NCBI GenBank assembly: GCA_947259115.1
Contig: CAMYKS010000002.1
Location: 85,778 to 149,777 of the forward strand
Direction of reading: 5' to 3'
DNA length: 64,000 nucleotides
Source of the DNA: an uncultured Desulfobulbaceae bacterium
GTDB taxonomy: Bacteria; Desulfobacterota; Desulfobulbia; Desulfobulbales; BM004
Within the stretch, counting starts at the first letter, position 1. Every line of letters begins with the position of its first letter. The translations under genes were made by a program, and so were the position numbers. Shown here in pieces: positions 45,203 to 54,296 of the stretch. The notes under the pieces are model-generated. The model was not told where the DNA came from and ran no database searches. It saw nothing but the letters and a program-made list of their open reading frames with translations.

Positions 45203-45250
45203 CAAACTTTAGTCACTTTAGTTCACTTTAAACTTCCGTCACTTCAAACC
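45203..45250 (+). repeat. CTTTAGTTCACTTTA-type interspersed repeat
   Basis: CTTCAAACTTTAGTCACTTT then AGTTCACTTTAAACTTCCGT and CACTTC. Shares its core with the minus-strand copy at 6271-6310 and a diverged one at 17664-17765. It lies just upstream of lpxB. Confidence 0.6.
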
Positions 45251-45320
45251 AAGGTGTTTCCCTTTGACATCACCCCCCTTATCATACTCCAAGGACACTA
45301 ACAAGCCTGGTAAGCATATC

Positions 45321-46451
45321 ATGATAATAACAGGTGAAGCTTCAGGCGACCTGCATGGGGCAAACCTGGCCAGGGAACTTACTGGTCTTGACAGCGGTTT
45401 GAAATTGTCTGGTATTGGCGGGACAGGAATGGCCGGAGCCGGTGTCAAGCTCTTCTACGATATTGCAAATCTGGCTGTAATGGGATTTATTGAAGTGCTG
45501 CATCGTTTGAAGGATATAAGGTCTGCCATGCATATCCTGGAAGAGCAGTTCAGGACTGATCGACCGGACCTGCTTATCCTGATTGATTATCCCGGTTTTA
45601 ACCTGGAATTGGCCCGCAGGGCTAAAAAATATAATATACCGGTACTGTATTATATAAGTCCCAAGATCTGGGCCTGGCGTGAAGGCCGGATCCGGCGCAT
45701 AAAAAAATATGTTGACCGGATGGCAGTAATCCTGCCGTTTGAAAAAAAGTTTTATCAGGGACATGGGGTCGATGTTGACTTTGTGGGCAACCCTCTCCTG
45801 GATCAGGTTCATACAACACTTATTCCGGTTGAATTTAAGGTCCGTAATGATATTGATGCCGGCGCAACTGTTATCGGCATCATGCCCGGCAGCCGCAGGC
45901 AGGAAATTGCTAAACTCCTGCCTCTTTTCGTGCAGACTGCGGCAAAGCTCAACAGTGAAATCGGCAAATGTGTTTTTCTGCTGCCTCTTGCCTCAACATT
46001 GACTGAGGCTGAGCTTAAAGAACATTATACTGAAGATGAAGGCCTGGATATCCGTATTATTAAGAATGAGCGCTATGAAGCAATGGCAGCCTGTGATGCT
46101 GCGATGGTGGCATCAGGCACACTGACCATGGAGTTGGCAATTCTGAAGATCCCCATGGTGGTGTGCTATCGGATTTCAGTGGTGAGTGCTCTGCTGGCTA
46201 AGACTTTTGTCAAAGTGAAGTACGCGTCGTTGGTCAATCTGGTGGCTGCTAAGGAGGTGGTACCGGAATTGCTGCAGACCAAAGCAACACCTGAAAATAT
46301 TTATGCAAAGATTCTGCCCTTGCTGCAGATCAGGGAAGCCAGGTTGGCCATGCAAAAGGAGTTGGCCCGGGTCTGCGAACAGTTGGGCAGTCCCGGAGCC
46401 TCGAGACGTACTGCAAAACTGGCTGTCGAGATGATGGATAAAGGGATATGA
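45321..46451 (+). CDS. lpxB: lipid-A-disaccharide synthase
   Basis: 376 residues from ATG 45321 (MIITGEASGDLHGANLA, the standard LpxB beginning); an in-frame TTG at 45264 would add 19 non-conserved residues. This GT-B enzyme (GT19) joins UDP-diacylglucosamine to lipid X. Other motifs: LILIDYPGFNLELARRAKK, YYISPKIWAWREGRIRRIKK, GIMPGSRRQEI and ASGTLTMELAILKIPMVV. No strong ribosome site is seen, so the exact start is less sure. First gene of lpxB-smr-msbA-trm112-mscS. Confidence 0.94.
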   Translation: MIITGEASGDLHGANLARELTGLDSGLKLSGIGGTGMAGAGVKLFYDIANLAVMGFIEVLHRLKDIRSAMHILEEQFRTDRPDLLILIDYPGFNLELARRAKKYNIPVLYYISPKIWAWREGRIRRIKKYVDRMAVILPFEKKFYQGHGVDVDFVGNPLLDQVHTTLIPVEFKVRNDIDAGATVIGIMPGSRRQEIAKLLPLFVQTAAKLNSEIGKCVFLLPLASTLTEAELKEHYTEDEGLDIRIIKNERYEAMAACDAAMVASGTLTMELAILKIPMVVCYRISVVSALLAKTFVKVKYASLVNLVAAKEVVPELLQTKATPENIYAKILPLLQIREARLAMQKELARVCEQLGSPGASRRTAKLAVEMMDKGI

Positions 46452-46475
46452 CAGCAAAGGACTGATGCCTCGGAT

Positions 46476-46757
46476 ATGGACGATAATGTAATACAAATGC
46501 CCATTGACGGTGTTCTTGATCTGCATAATTTTTCACCAAAAGATCTCAGGCATCTGATACCGGATTACCTGGATGAATGTCGCAAGAAAAATATTTTTCA
46601 GGTACGTATAATCCACGGCAAAGGGATCGGTAATTTACGCCGCACAGTCCATGCCATACTGGGCAGGCTTCCGGAAGTGAAGGGATTTAAACTTGCCGGA
46701 GAAGGTGGAGGAGGATGGGGTGCCACCCTGGTGGACTTGCGGAAGAATGATACGTGA
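46476..46757 (+). CDS. Small Smr-domain protein
   Basis: 93 residues forming one Smr (MutS2 C-terminal-like) domain: VLDLHNFSPKDL (the LDLHxF motif, residues ~14-25), VRIIHGKGIGNLRRTV (HGKG motif) and a Gly-rich end AGEGGGGWGATLVDL. Smr domains are endonucleases or RNA cleavage factors at collided ribosomes. Stand-alone Smr proteins of this size are common. It starts 24 bp after lpxB and precedes msbA by 164 bp of repeats. Confidence 0.88.
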   Translation: MDDNVIQMPIDGVLDLHNFSPKDLRHLIPDYLDECRKKNIFQVRIIHGKGIGNLRRTVHAILGRLPEVKGFKLAGEGGGGWGATLVDLRKNDT

Positions 46758-46794
46758 TTAATTGTTAAAGGCTGAAGGCTGAAGTTAAGGAGAA

Positions 46795-46837
46795 AAGGCA
46801 CAGAGGCACAGAGGCACAGAGTCATTTATGCCCTTTA
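46795..46837 (+). repeat. Short tandem GGCACAGA repeat joined to a GTCATTTATGCCC motif
   Basis: Three GGCACAGA units in a row (46798-46821), followed by GTCATTTATGCCC, the terminal motif of the element at 17172-17448. A partial copy of the GGCACAGA repeat occurs at 63981-63997, the window edge. The sequence then runs through low-complexity CAATCTTCAATCTTC to a CCTTGAACCCT fragment just before msbA. Confidence 0.6.
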
Positions 46838-46921
46838 GGGTACAAAATTCAACAAATCTTCAATCTTCAATCTTCAATTTATCAAATTTTCAATATATAC
46901 TATCCTTGAACCCTAAAAAAA

Positions 46922-48679
46922 ATGAACCAAAAACGAACATATATGCGCATACTCGGCTTTATCAAGCCCTACCGGAGTTTGCTGGTCATTGCCATGGTCT
47001 GTATGGTCATGGTGTCGCTCCTGACCGCCGGCCAGGCGTATATGCTGAAGCCGCTGGTCAATGAGATTTTTTTCAACAAGGATCATTTCATGCTCATGGT
47101 GCTGCCGCCTGCCCTGATCCTGTTATTTTTCGTTAAGGGAATTTTTGATTACAGCTACAAGTACCTCCTGCAAAATGTCGGCCAGTCGGTGATCAGGGAC
47201 CTGCGCAATAAACTGTATGGCCATATTCAATCACTGTCATTGTCGTTTTTTCATAAAACTCCCACAGGTGAGTTGATCTCACGGATTATTTCCGATGTGA
47301 CACTCATCCAGGGGGCGGTTTCCAACGTGCTGGTCGGCATTTTGAAAGACACCACCACTGTGATCGCCCTGATCGGGGTAATTTTTTACCTGAACTGGCG
47401 TTTGGCTTTGATTTCCATGGTGCTGTTGCCGATAATTGTCTACCCCATTGTCAAATTCGGCAGAAAACACCGCAGACTGAGCCGCAAGAATCAGCAGACC
47501 ACTGCCCAGGTTTCCAATATCCTTTATGAGACAATCACCGGCAACCGCATTATCAAGGCTTTCTGCACCGAGACATATGAGAAGAATCGTTTTGGGGCCA
47601 TGCTGGATCATCTTTTCTTGATCATCATGAGGGACACGAGGATCAAAGCAGTGTCCCATCCGTTGATGGAATTTTTTGCCGGCATCGGCATTGCACTGGT
47701 TCTCTGGTACGGCGGCAACCAGGTTTTGAACGGGGTTTCGACGCCCGGTGATTTTTTTGCATTTATGGCCGCTCTTATCATGGTTTATGAACCGCTCAAG
47801 GGACTCAGTAAGATAAACAGCGCCCTGCAGCAGGGTATTGCCGCAACAGAGCGGGTATTTGATATCCTGGATATTGAAACAGATGTGAGCGAAAAAAAAG
47901 AGGCTCTGGAACTGCCCGTCATCCGGGAATCCATCGGCTTTCATAATGTCAGTTTCCGGTATGATGATAAAACAATGGTCATAAATGACGTGGACCTGCA
48001 GGTGAAGGCCGGCGAAGTGCTGGCCCTGGTCGGTTCAAGCGGGGGAGGTAAAACGACCCTGGTAAATCTCATACCGCGATTTTTTGATGTGAGTAGCGGC
48101 TCTCTCACTATTGATGGTATCGATATCCGCGATGTGACCCTGAAGTCCCTGCGCAAACAGATAGGCATCGTTACCCAGCAGACCATCCTGTTCAACGATA
48201 CTGTTAAGCATAACATAGCCTATGGCAGCCCTGACGCAACTGAAGAAGAAATTGTTGCGGCCGCCCGTGCCGCCCATGCCCTGAAGTTTATTGAGCAGTT
48301 TCCGGAGGGATTTGCAACGGTTATTGGTGAGTCCGGGGCAAAATTATCCGGCGGCGAACGCCAGAGAATATCAATTGCCCGGGCCATATTAAAAAATGCC
48401 CCTATCCTTATCCTGGATGAAGCGACATCCTCGTTGGACACTGAGTCGGAACGCGAGGTCCAGCAGGCTCTGGAGAATCTGATGCAGAACCGCACCACCC
48501 TGGTGATAGCCCATCGCCTCTCAACCATCCGTAATGCCGACCGCATAATCGTTATCCAGAAAGGGAGGATTGTCGAACAGGGCACCCATGACACACTGCT
48601 GCCCCAGGACGGGGTATATAAAATGCTGCATGATATGCAGTTTCAGAATGAAGCGATGCAGTTGAATAATGCAGAATAA
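46922..48679 (+). CDS. msbA: lipid A export ABC transporter MsbA
   Basis: 585-residue half-transporter: a six-helix membrane domain (residues ~15-310) followed by one ABC cassette (Walker A GSSGGGKTTLVNLIPRF near residue 370, signature KLSGGERQRISIARAIL, Walker B ILILDEATSSLD). It homodimerises to flip lipid A to the outer leaflet. The lpxB neighbourhood supports MsbA over a generic exporter. Start ATG 46922 lacks a clear ribosome site; ATG 46943 is an alternative that would keep the RILGFIKPYRSL segment. Confidence 0.9.
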   Translation: MNQKRTYMRILGFIKPYRSLLVIAMVCMVMVSLLTAGQAYMLKPLVNEIFFNKDHFMLMVLPPALILLFFVKGIFDYSYKYLLQNVGQSVIRDLRNKLYGHIQSLSLSFFHKTPTGELISRIISDVTLIQGAVSNVLVGILKDTTTVIALIGVIFYLNWRLALISMVLLPIIVYPIVKFGRKHRRLSRKNQQTTAQVSNILYETITGNRIIKAFCTETYEKNRFGAMLDHLFLIIMRDTRIKAVSHPLMEFFAGIGIALVLWYGGNQVLNGVSTPGDFFAFMAALIMVYEPLKGLSKINSALQQGIAATERVFDILDIETDVSEKKEALELPVIRESIGFHNVSFRYDDKTMVINDVDLQVKAGEVLALVGSSGGGKTTLVNLIPRFFDVSSGSLTIDGIDIRDVTLKSLRKQIGIVTQQTILFNDTVKHNIAYGSPDATEEEIVAAARAAHALKFIEQFPEGFATVIGESGAKLSGGERQRISIARAILKNAPILILDEATSSLDTESEREVQQALENLMQNRTTLVIAHRLSTIRNADRIIVIQKGRIVEQGTHDTLLPQDGVYKMLHDMQFQNEAMQLNNAE

Positions 48680-48709
48680 GGCTTTACAATGAATTCATAC
48701 GAGGGATAG

Positions 48710-48892
48710 ATGATGATCAGCAAAGAACTGCTTGAAATTCTGGCCTGCCCCAAGTGCAAGGGCCCGGTGGAACTAACGGAACAAAACGATGGGCTAGTCT
48801 GCAATTCCTGCAGACTAATGTATGAAATACGGGATGATATCCCTGTTATGCTGATAGAAGAAGCAAAAAAGCTTGCAGAACAGGATGATTAG
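48710..48892 (+). CDS. Trm112 family zinc-ribbon protein
   Basis: 60 residues: LLEILACPKCKGPVELTEQN, then CNSCRLMYEIRDDIPVML. The two CxxC pairs (ACPKC, CNSC) and the IPVML ending match the Trm112/YcaR (UPF0434) family, which activates or stabilises methyltransferases in other organisms. In many Proteobacteria it follows lpxK, so its place here after msbA is familiar. GAGGG precedes ATG 48710. Confidence 0.9.
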   Translation: MMISKELLEILACPKCKGPVELTEQNDGLVCNSCRLMYEIRDDIPVMLIEEAKKLAEQDD

Positions 48893-48924
48893 ATTTTTCA
48901 GCAAAAAACAGGTTTTTCCATACA

Positions 48925-49989
48925 ATGGATTTTATTGCATTTAACGAATATTTTTCTCTTTTGAAAGAAAATACTATCATTGCGCGCTTTGGCATAATTT
49001 TTGTCTATGCTGTCCTGGCAAAAGCTGTGGATATTATTATTGATAGAGTGCTGAGCCGGGTTGCCGCAAAGACAAAAATCGGCTTTGACGATAAGCTTAT
49101 CAAATATCTGCATGTTCCCATATGCTGGACGGTTTTGGGATTTGGTGTACTGCATGCCCTGACTGTAGGCACTCTTAATGACCCATGGCAGATAATCCTG
49201 CCCCAGATTGTCAAGAGTGTTCTCCTTGTCCTCTGGCTCGTTGCTGCGATCAGGATCTTCAACTGGATGGTTGAACACTATATGTCCAGGGCCCACGAAA
49301 AGGGTAAGATCGGCAAGGATCTCTTCATGCTCCTGAAAAACGTTCTCAGGATAGTTGCTGTCATTGCCGGTCTTCTCTGGCTCCTGTCTATCTGGCAGAT
49401 AAGCCTTACCCCGCTTTTTGCCTCAGCGGGAATCGCAGGTATTGCAGTGGCGCTGGCAGCAAAGGATACCCTGGCAAATTTTTTCGGCGGCATTTCCATT
49501 TTCATGGATAATACCTACAAGGTTGGTGAATATATTATTCTGGATAGCGGCGAACGCGGTGAGGTTGTGGAGATAGGTATCCGTTCCACCCGCATAAAAA
49601 CAAGAGATGATGTCATTGTAACCATCCCGAACTCCATTCTTGCCAATTCAAAGATAGTCAACGAAAGTGCCCCGATTCCCAGGTTTCGTATACGGGTCCC
49701 GGTTGGGGTTGCATACGGCAGCAGCCTTGAAAAAGTTGAAGAGGTTCTGCTTGCTGTGGCGGCAGCCAATGAAAATATTGAAAAGTACCCAGAGCCCCGC
49801 GTTCGGTTGCGGGCCTTTGGAGACTCATCCGTTAATTTTGAGCTGCTGTGCTGGGTGAAGGATCCACGGGAGAAAGGTTTGCAGATCCACAATCTGCTGA
49901 AGGCTGCATATGAGGCTTTTGGGGAACAGTCGATTAACATCCCATTTCCGCAACGGGATGTACATATTATTAATTCTTCTTCCGGGTAA
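48925..49989 (+). CDS. MscS-family mechanosensitive ion channel
   Basis: 354 residues with three or four N-terminal helices (~10-190) and then the MscS core: pore helix ASAGIAGIAVALAAKDTLAN then FFGGISIFMDNTY, beta domain GEYIILDSGERGEVVEIGIR then STRIKTRDDVIVTIPNSILA, and a C-terminal alpha/beta domain (VGVAYGSSLEKVEEVLL). It should gate under membrane tension on osmotic downshift. Last gene of the lpxB-msbA group, 32 bp after the Trm112 gene. Confidence 0.92.
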   Translation: MDFIAFNEYFSLLKENTIIARFGIIFVYAVLAKAVDIIIDRVLSRVAAKTKIGFDDKLIKYLHVPICWTVLGFGVLHALTVGTLNDPWQIILPQIVKSVLLVLWLVAAIRIFNWMVEHYMSRAHEKGKIGKDLFMLLKNVLRIVAVIAGLLWLLSIWQISLTPLFASAGIAGIAVALAAKDTLANFFGGISIFMDNTYKVGEYIILDSGERGEVVEIGIRSTRIKTRDDVIVTIPNSILANSKIVNESAPIPRFRIRVPVGVAYGSSLEKVEEVLLAVAAANENIEKYPEPRVRLRAFGDSSVNFELLCWVKDPREKGLQIHNLLKAAYEAFGEQSINIPFPQRDVHIINSSSG

Positions 49990-50155
49990 ATTTTTTCAAC
50001 TAAAAATTAACCGGCGTGGCTGTATAAAACCTCTACAGCGATGAAAAGTGAGGAAGGGTAGCTGAGTTCATCAGTAGTGCGACAAAGTAGCTATTTGCTA
50101 AAATTCAGATTGTTTTTTATTCTACTGATCGAAGCCAACAAAAAATGGGTGAATT

Positions 50156-50545
50156 ATGAAAATTTTATCAGCAGTATTTCTGTCGCTTTTTCTTTTTGGG
50201 TGTGCCAGCGGGACAGCATTATTAAGCAGCCCTGCGAGGGAGCCCATAGATGTGGCGCAGGTAAAACTATATACAGAATCACCTGAGTCTTATGAAGTCA
50301 TTGGTGTGGTTAAAGCATTTTCAGAAGCGGGAATTAACAAGGAACAAACCCAGAAGTATGCTGAAAAAGAGTTAAAGAAACAGGCGGCAAAAATTGGCGC
50401 TAACGGAGTGATTTTAGGTGCGGTTGATGAGGAGCAGGTTTCTTATAGCATACCATCGCGGGGTTTAAGTGGCAACATTGAGACTTCAAGCGGCAGCAAG
50501 ACCGCTATTGCCGTTTCAGGCAAAGCAATATATGTTGCCGATTAA
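50156..50545 (+). CDS. Hypothetical lipoprotein
   Basis: 129 residues. The lipobox LFGC (Cys16, MKILSAVFLSLFLFGCASGT) marks a lipoprotein. The mature part (YEVIGVVKAFSEAGINKEQT and later LKKQAAKIGANGVILGAVDE) resembles small YbjQ/DUF4156-like periplasmic domains that have a GANGV core, but the assignment is weak. Function unknown. Isolated gene, convergent with the next one. Confidence 0.7.
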   Translation: MKILSAVFLSLFLFGCASGTALLSSPAREPIDVAQVKLYTESPESYEVIGVVKAFSEAGINKEQTQKYAEKELKKQAAKIGANGVILGAVDEEQVSYSIPSRGLSGNIETSSGSKTAIAVSGKAIYVAD

Positions 50546-50627
50546 ATTCAAACCCACGATAGGGGAACTTCTCCCACCATCGCTGACTGTAAGATGGTTG
50601 AAGCCCATTTACCATGAAATTTGCAGG

Positions 50628-51047
50628 TTAAGAATCTGATACTTCTATGGCAACAACTACTCCCTGGCTTGTTATTGACTCGCTGCTGCGCATATCATCC
50701 GGTATAAGCACACCTGAGTATATCCCGGGCTTGGTGCCGGATGGAACGCTTATGACAAGATCCATTGTGGCGGTTGATGTTCCTTCTGCTGAGGAATCAA
50801 GCCACAAATAAGCCGCGGTAAGCCATTTGTGGGGAATATTGCTTTTTTCCAGTCTGGAACCGACCAAAAAATTCAACGAGTATGAAGTGCTTGAAAATCC
50901 GTGAACCGTAATGGCGGTTCTCCCGGTTTCTCCAGCTGCAACCTTTATCTCTACCACGCGAGGCTCAAAGGTCACACTGGCGGCCTGAACATTTAACGCC
51001 AGACCTACAACCACAAAGGACAAAAGTAATAATATCCTTGTTTTCAT
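50628..51047 (-). CDS. Exported beta-sandwich protein of unknown function
   Basis: 139 residues from ATG 51047: MKTRILLLLSFVVVGLALNV, cleavage after VQA, then a domain with the alternating pattern of an Ig-like/NEW3 beta-sandwich (VTFEPRVVEIKVAAGETGRT, then DLVISVPSGTKPGIYSGVLI). An in-frame ATG at 51068 would place the GGAGG ribosome site inside its own coding sequence, so I prefer 51047. The P-G-I-Y-S-G phrase resembles domains that stabilise exported or secreted proteins. No partner gene is adjacent. Confidence 0.65.
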   Translation of the reverse strand: MKTRILLLLSFVVVGLALNVQAASVTFEPRVVEIKVAAGETGRTAITVHGFSSTSYSLNFLVGSRLEKSNIPHKWLTAAYLWLDSSAEGTSTATMDLVISVPSGTKPGIYSGVLIPDDMRSSESITSQGVVVAIEVSDS

Positions 51048-51507
51048 CTTTGTTAGCCTCCTTTTCATATCAGTATTCTAGTGCAATCCGGCTATATTAA
51101 ACTCTCCCGGTTTCTTCCGGGTAGAAACTACATTTTTTTATGCATAAAATGTGCCAGGGAAAACTGATATGTATATCAACCTGCTTAAGGCTTTATTGGG
51201 GCCCTGGGGGGACGGTTCATCTTTATACACATACCACATTTTTTTACATTAATCATTCATGCATATAAGTAAACACAATTTACTGATATGTAATGTATCG
51301 AATACTATCGGGCAGCCGTAGCAAGAAAATTAATACCCGGAAGCAATTTAAAAGTATAGCTGGAAAGAGTTATGCGCGTAGGAGATAGCAGAATTTTTTA
51401 TCCCGCGTGGTCAATAGCTTGACACCAATTTGAAAGTAATTTTGGATGCCGAACTGGTACTATTACGGAAAGAAGGCCCAGGACAGACCAATGGGATTAA
51501 TGACACT

Positions 51508-51555
51508 ATATATAAAAAAAGGAGGACCGTTTTGCGGCCCTCCTTTTTTTATATA
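51508..51555 (-). terminator. Terminator of ppsA
   Basis: On the minus strand TATATAAAAAAAGGAGGGCC, GCAAAACG, GTCCTCCTTTTTTTATATA. Long stem with T-run, 24 bases past the ppsA stop. The remaining 51069-51507 is gene-free; CCCGG/CCGGG (51108-51123) and TTTATGCATAAA (51136-51149 region) are the only symmetric sequences I noticed. Confidence 0.9.
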
Positions 51556-51578
51556 TCCAGACTGATTTGTCTTTATAA

Positions 51579-54020
51579 TTATTCAGGTGAAACTCCCATC
51601 TCTTTTTCCTTGGCGGCCACGGCAAGCCTTGTCTTGATGGCGGTATCAGGGATAAGGCTCATGGAGTCAATGCCAAGTTCAACCAGGAAGGTGGCGAACT
51701 CGGGGAAATCGGACGGCCCCTGGCCGCAGATACCTATCTTCTTGCCGCGGCGCTTTGCCGTTTTAATAACCATGCGGATCATTTCCTTCACCGCATCATC
51801 ACGCTCATCAGCTATACCTGTGAGAATACCCGAGTCGCGATCAACACCATAGGTCAACTGGGTAAGATCATTTGAGCCGATGGAAAAACCGTCAAATATG
51901 TCGGCAAAGGCATCCGCAGAGATTACGTTACTTGGGATCTCGCACATTACATAGAGTTCCAGGCCATTCTCTCCCTGTACCAGGCCGCAATCTCTCATGA
52001 CCTCGATTACCTTCTTGCCTTCTTCAGGTGTCCGGCAGAAGGGTACCATGAGCTTGATGTTATCAAGGCCCATGTCGTTTCTGGCTTTCAGGAGGCCCTG
52101 GCATTCAAGTTCAAAGGCCGGGCGGTATTTCGGATCGTAATAGCGGGAAGCTCCACGCCAGCCGATCATCGGATTCTCCTCCTCCGGCTCATATAAGGTG
52201 CCTCCCACCAGGTTGGCATACTCGTTGCTTTTGAAATCGGAGAGGCGGACAATGACATCATTGGGATAGAAGCCGGCGGCGATACGGCCAACTCCTTCGG
52301 CAACCTTGTCAATAAAGAACTGTTTCTTGTCAGGATAGGCTCCTGTAGTCTCGTCGATCTTGTTGACGATTTTCTGTTTTTCCGGATCGTCCGAGTTTTT
52401 CAGCTCTTCGTAATTATACAGAGCCAGGGGATGGAGGCCGATATGGGAGTTGATTATAAACTCCTCGCGGGCCAGTCCCACGCCATCATTGGGAATCTGG
52501 CATTCAGTGAAAGCCTTCTCAGGAATGGCCAGGTTCATCATGATCTTGGTTTTGGTTTTCGGCAGTTCGCCCAGGTCAACCCTATCGATTTCAAAGTCAA
52601 GGAGACCTTCATAGATATAGCCGGTTTCACCCTCTGCAGAAGAAACTGTGATATCCTGGCCAGTTTTGATTATTTTGGAACCGTCACCGGTACCAATAAC
52701 ACAGGGGATGCCAAGCTCGCGGGAGATGATGGCTGCATGACAGGTCCTACCGCCGCGGTTGGTGACAATAGCGCCGGCAATTTTCATGATCGGTTCCCAG
52801 TCAGGATCAGTCATGTCGGTTACCAGGACCTGGCCCTTCTTGAAGTCATGGATGCCTTCCACGTCCTGGATGACATTAGCCTCACCCTGGCCTATCTTGG
52901 TGCCGACTGCCAACCCTTCGACAAGGACCTTGCCTTTCTCCTTGAGGACATATGTTTCCATCATTCCTATTGTTGACTGGGAATGAACGGTTTCAGGCCT
53001 GGCCTGGACGATGAAAAGTTCTCCGGTGCCGACATTGACACCGTCGCCGTCCTTGGCCCATTCGATATCCATGGCCTTGCCGTAATGATCTTCAATGATA
53101 CAGGCCCATTCTGAAAGTTTGAGAATTTCGTCATCAGAAATTACATAGTTGACTCGTTCTTCGGGGGTGGTTTCAATAGTTTTTACAGGTTCTTCGGTAG
53201 TCGGGTCATTGTCATAAACCATTTTTATTTCCTTGGAGCCGACCCTCTTGCCGACAATTGGACGCTTGCCCTGTTTCAAGGTTGGTTTGAAGACATAATA
53301 CTCGTCAGGATTCACAGCACCCTGGACAACGGTTTCACCCAGGCCCCAGGCGCCGGTCAGAAACACCGCATCCTTGAAGCCGCTTTCCGTGTCAATGGAG
53401 AAAATAACACCGGAAGATGCCTTGTCTGAGCGGGCCATTTTCTGGACAACAATGGAAAGATATACATCAAACTGGCCAAAGCCCTTGTCGTGCCGGTATG
53501 AAATGGCGCGGTTGGTAAAAAGACTTGCAAAGCATCTCTTGCAGGCGTCAATCAGTGCATCGTAGCCCCTGATATTCAGGTAGGTTTCCTGCTGGCCGGC
53601 AAAGGAGGCATCGGGAAGATCTTCGGCAGTTGCAGAGGAACGGACGGCAACATCAACATCTGTACCGTATTCCGCTTCCATTTTTTTATAGGATTCGATA
53701 ATAGCCTGGCGCAGGTCATCGGGAAATTCTGCATTGCGGATTATTTTTCTTGCCTTTTCGCCCCTCTCCTGCAGGTTGCGTAGGTCATGGGTGTCCAGAC
53801 CAGCAAGGGCGTCTTTGATGGCATCTTCAATGCCGGCTTCCTTGAGGAGGTACTGGTAGGCATAGGCGGTAATAGCGAAGCCGTGCGGGACAGCCACTCC
53901 CTTTGAGGTAAGCTTCTGATACATTTCACCGAGTGAGGCGTTCTTGCCGCCTACCATCGGTACATCATCAATTCCAATTTCTTCAAACCAAAGAATTAAG
54001 GCGTTATCGTGATTTCCCAT
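51579..54020 (-). CDS. ppsA: phosphoenolpyruvate synthase
   Basis: 813 residues. PpsA makes PEP from pyruvate, ATP and water, releasing AMP and phosphate, for gluconeogenesis. The N-terminal ATP-grasp part includes GGKNASLGEMYQKL and VRSSATAEDLPDASFAGQQE. The swivelling phosphohistidine domain has GGRTCHAAIISRELGIP (catalytic His near residue 427), and the C-terminal PEP/pyruvate barrel has MCEIPSNVISADAF and FSIGSNDLTQLTYGVDRDSG. Length is typical. AGGAG precedes ATG 54020. Terminator downstream. Monocistronic. Confidence 0.95.
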   Translation of the reverse strand: MGNHDNALILWFEEIGIDDVPMVGGKNASLGEMYQKLTSKGVAVPHGFAITAYAYQYLLKEAGIEDAIKDALAGLDTHDLRNLQERGEKARKIIRNAEFPDDLRQAIIESYKKMEAEYGTDVDVAVRSSATAEDLPDASFAGQQETYLNIRGYDALIDACKRCFASLFTNRAISYRHDKGFGQFDVYLSIVVQKMARSDKASSGVIFSIDTESGFKDAVFLTGAWGLGETVVQGAVNPDEYYVFKPTLKQGKRPIVGKRVGSKEIKMVYDNDPTTEEPVKTIETTPEERVNYVISDDEILKLSEWACIIEDHYGKAMDIEWAKDGDGVNVGTGELFIVQARPETVHSQSTIGMMETYVLKEKGKVLVEGLAVGTKIGQGEANVIQDVEGIHDFKKGQVLVTDMTDPDWEPIMKIAGAIVTNRGGRTCHAAIISRELGIPCVIGTGDGSKIIKTGQDITVSSAEGETGYIYEGLLDFEIDRVDLGELPKTKTKIMMNLAIPEKAFTECQIPNDGVGLAREEFIINSHIGLHPLALYNYEELKNSDDPEKQKIVNKIDETTGAYPDKKQFFIDKVAEGVGRIAAGFYPNDVIVRLSDFKSNEYANLVGGTLYEPEEENPMIGWRGASRYYDPKYRPAFELECQGLLKARNDMGLDNIKLMVPFCRTPEEGKKVIEVMRDCGLVQGENGLELYVMCEIPSNVISADAFADIFDGFSIGSNDLTQLTYGVDRDSGILTGIADERDDAVKEMIRMVIKTAKRRGKKIGICGQGPSDFPEFATFLVELGIDSMSLIPDTAIKTRLAVAAKEKEMGVSPE

Positions 54021-54296
54021 TTTTTTCTCCTGAGACGTGATAAAACTTTATGCATAAAAGATTGTAATACTCCGCGGCACCTATTGCGGAACGTCGACTG
54101 AAGGACATTCTTATAGTAAATCTGAATTAAACGGTCAACTATTGTTTCCCTATTTTAATTGTAAGTATTGTTTGGTTTCTGGTGAAAGACGATAAGCGAC
54201 TTGTAATGCATGAAAAAAAACGCTTTAAAAAATATACATAATTTGCCAAAAGTAGACGTACCGCAACGTTACATTTTAAATTTATGGAGGATATCC

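Noticed and set aside
46795..46821. CRISPR-like tandem repeat
   Set aside because: The units are 8 bases with no spacers; no cas genes are in the window.
51130..54060. Two TTTATGCATAAA palindromes (near 51138 and 54048) as operators of ppsA
   Set aside because: AT-rich 12-base palindromes are expected by chance, and one is beyond the gene's terminator; no supporting context.
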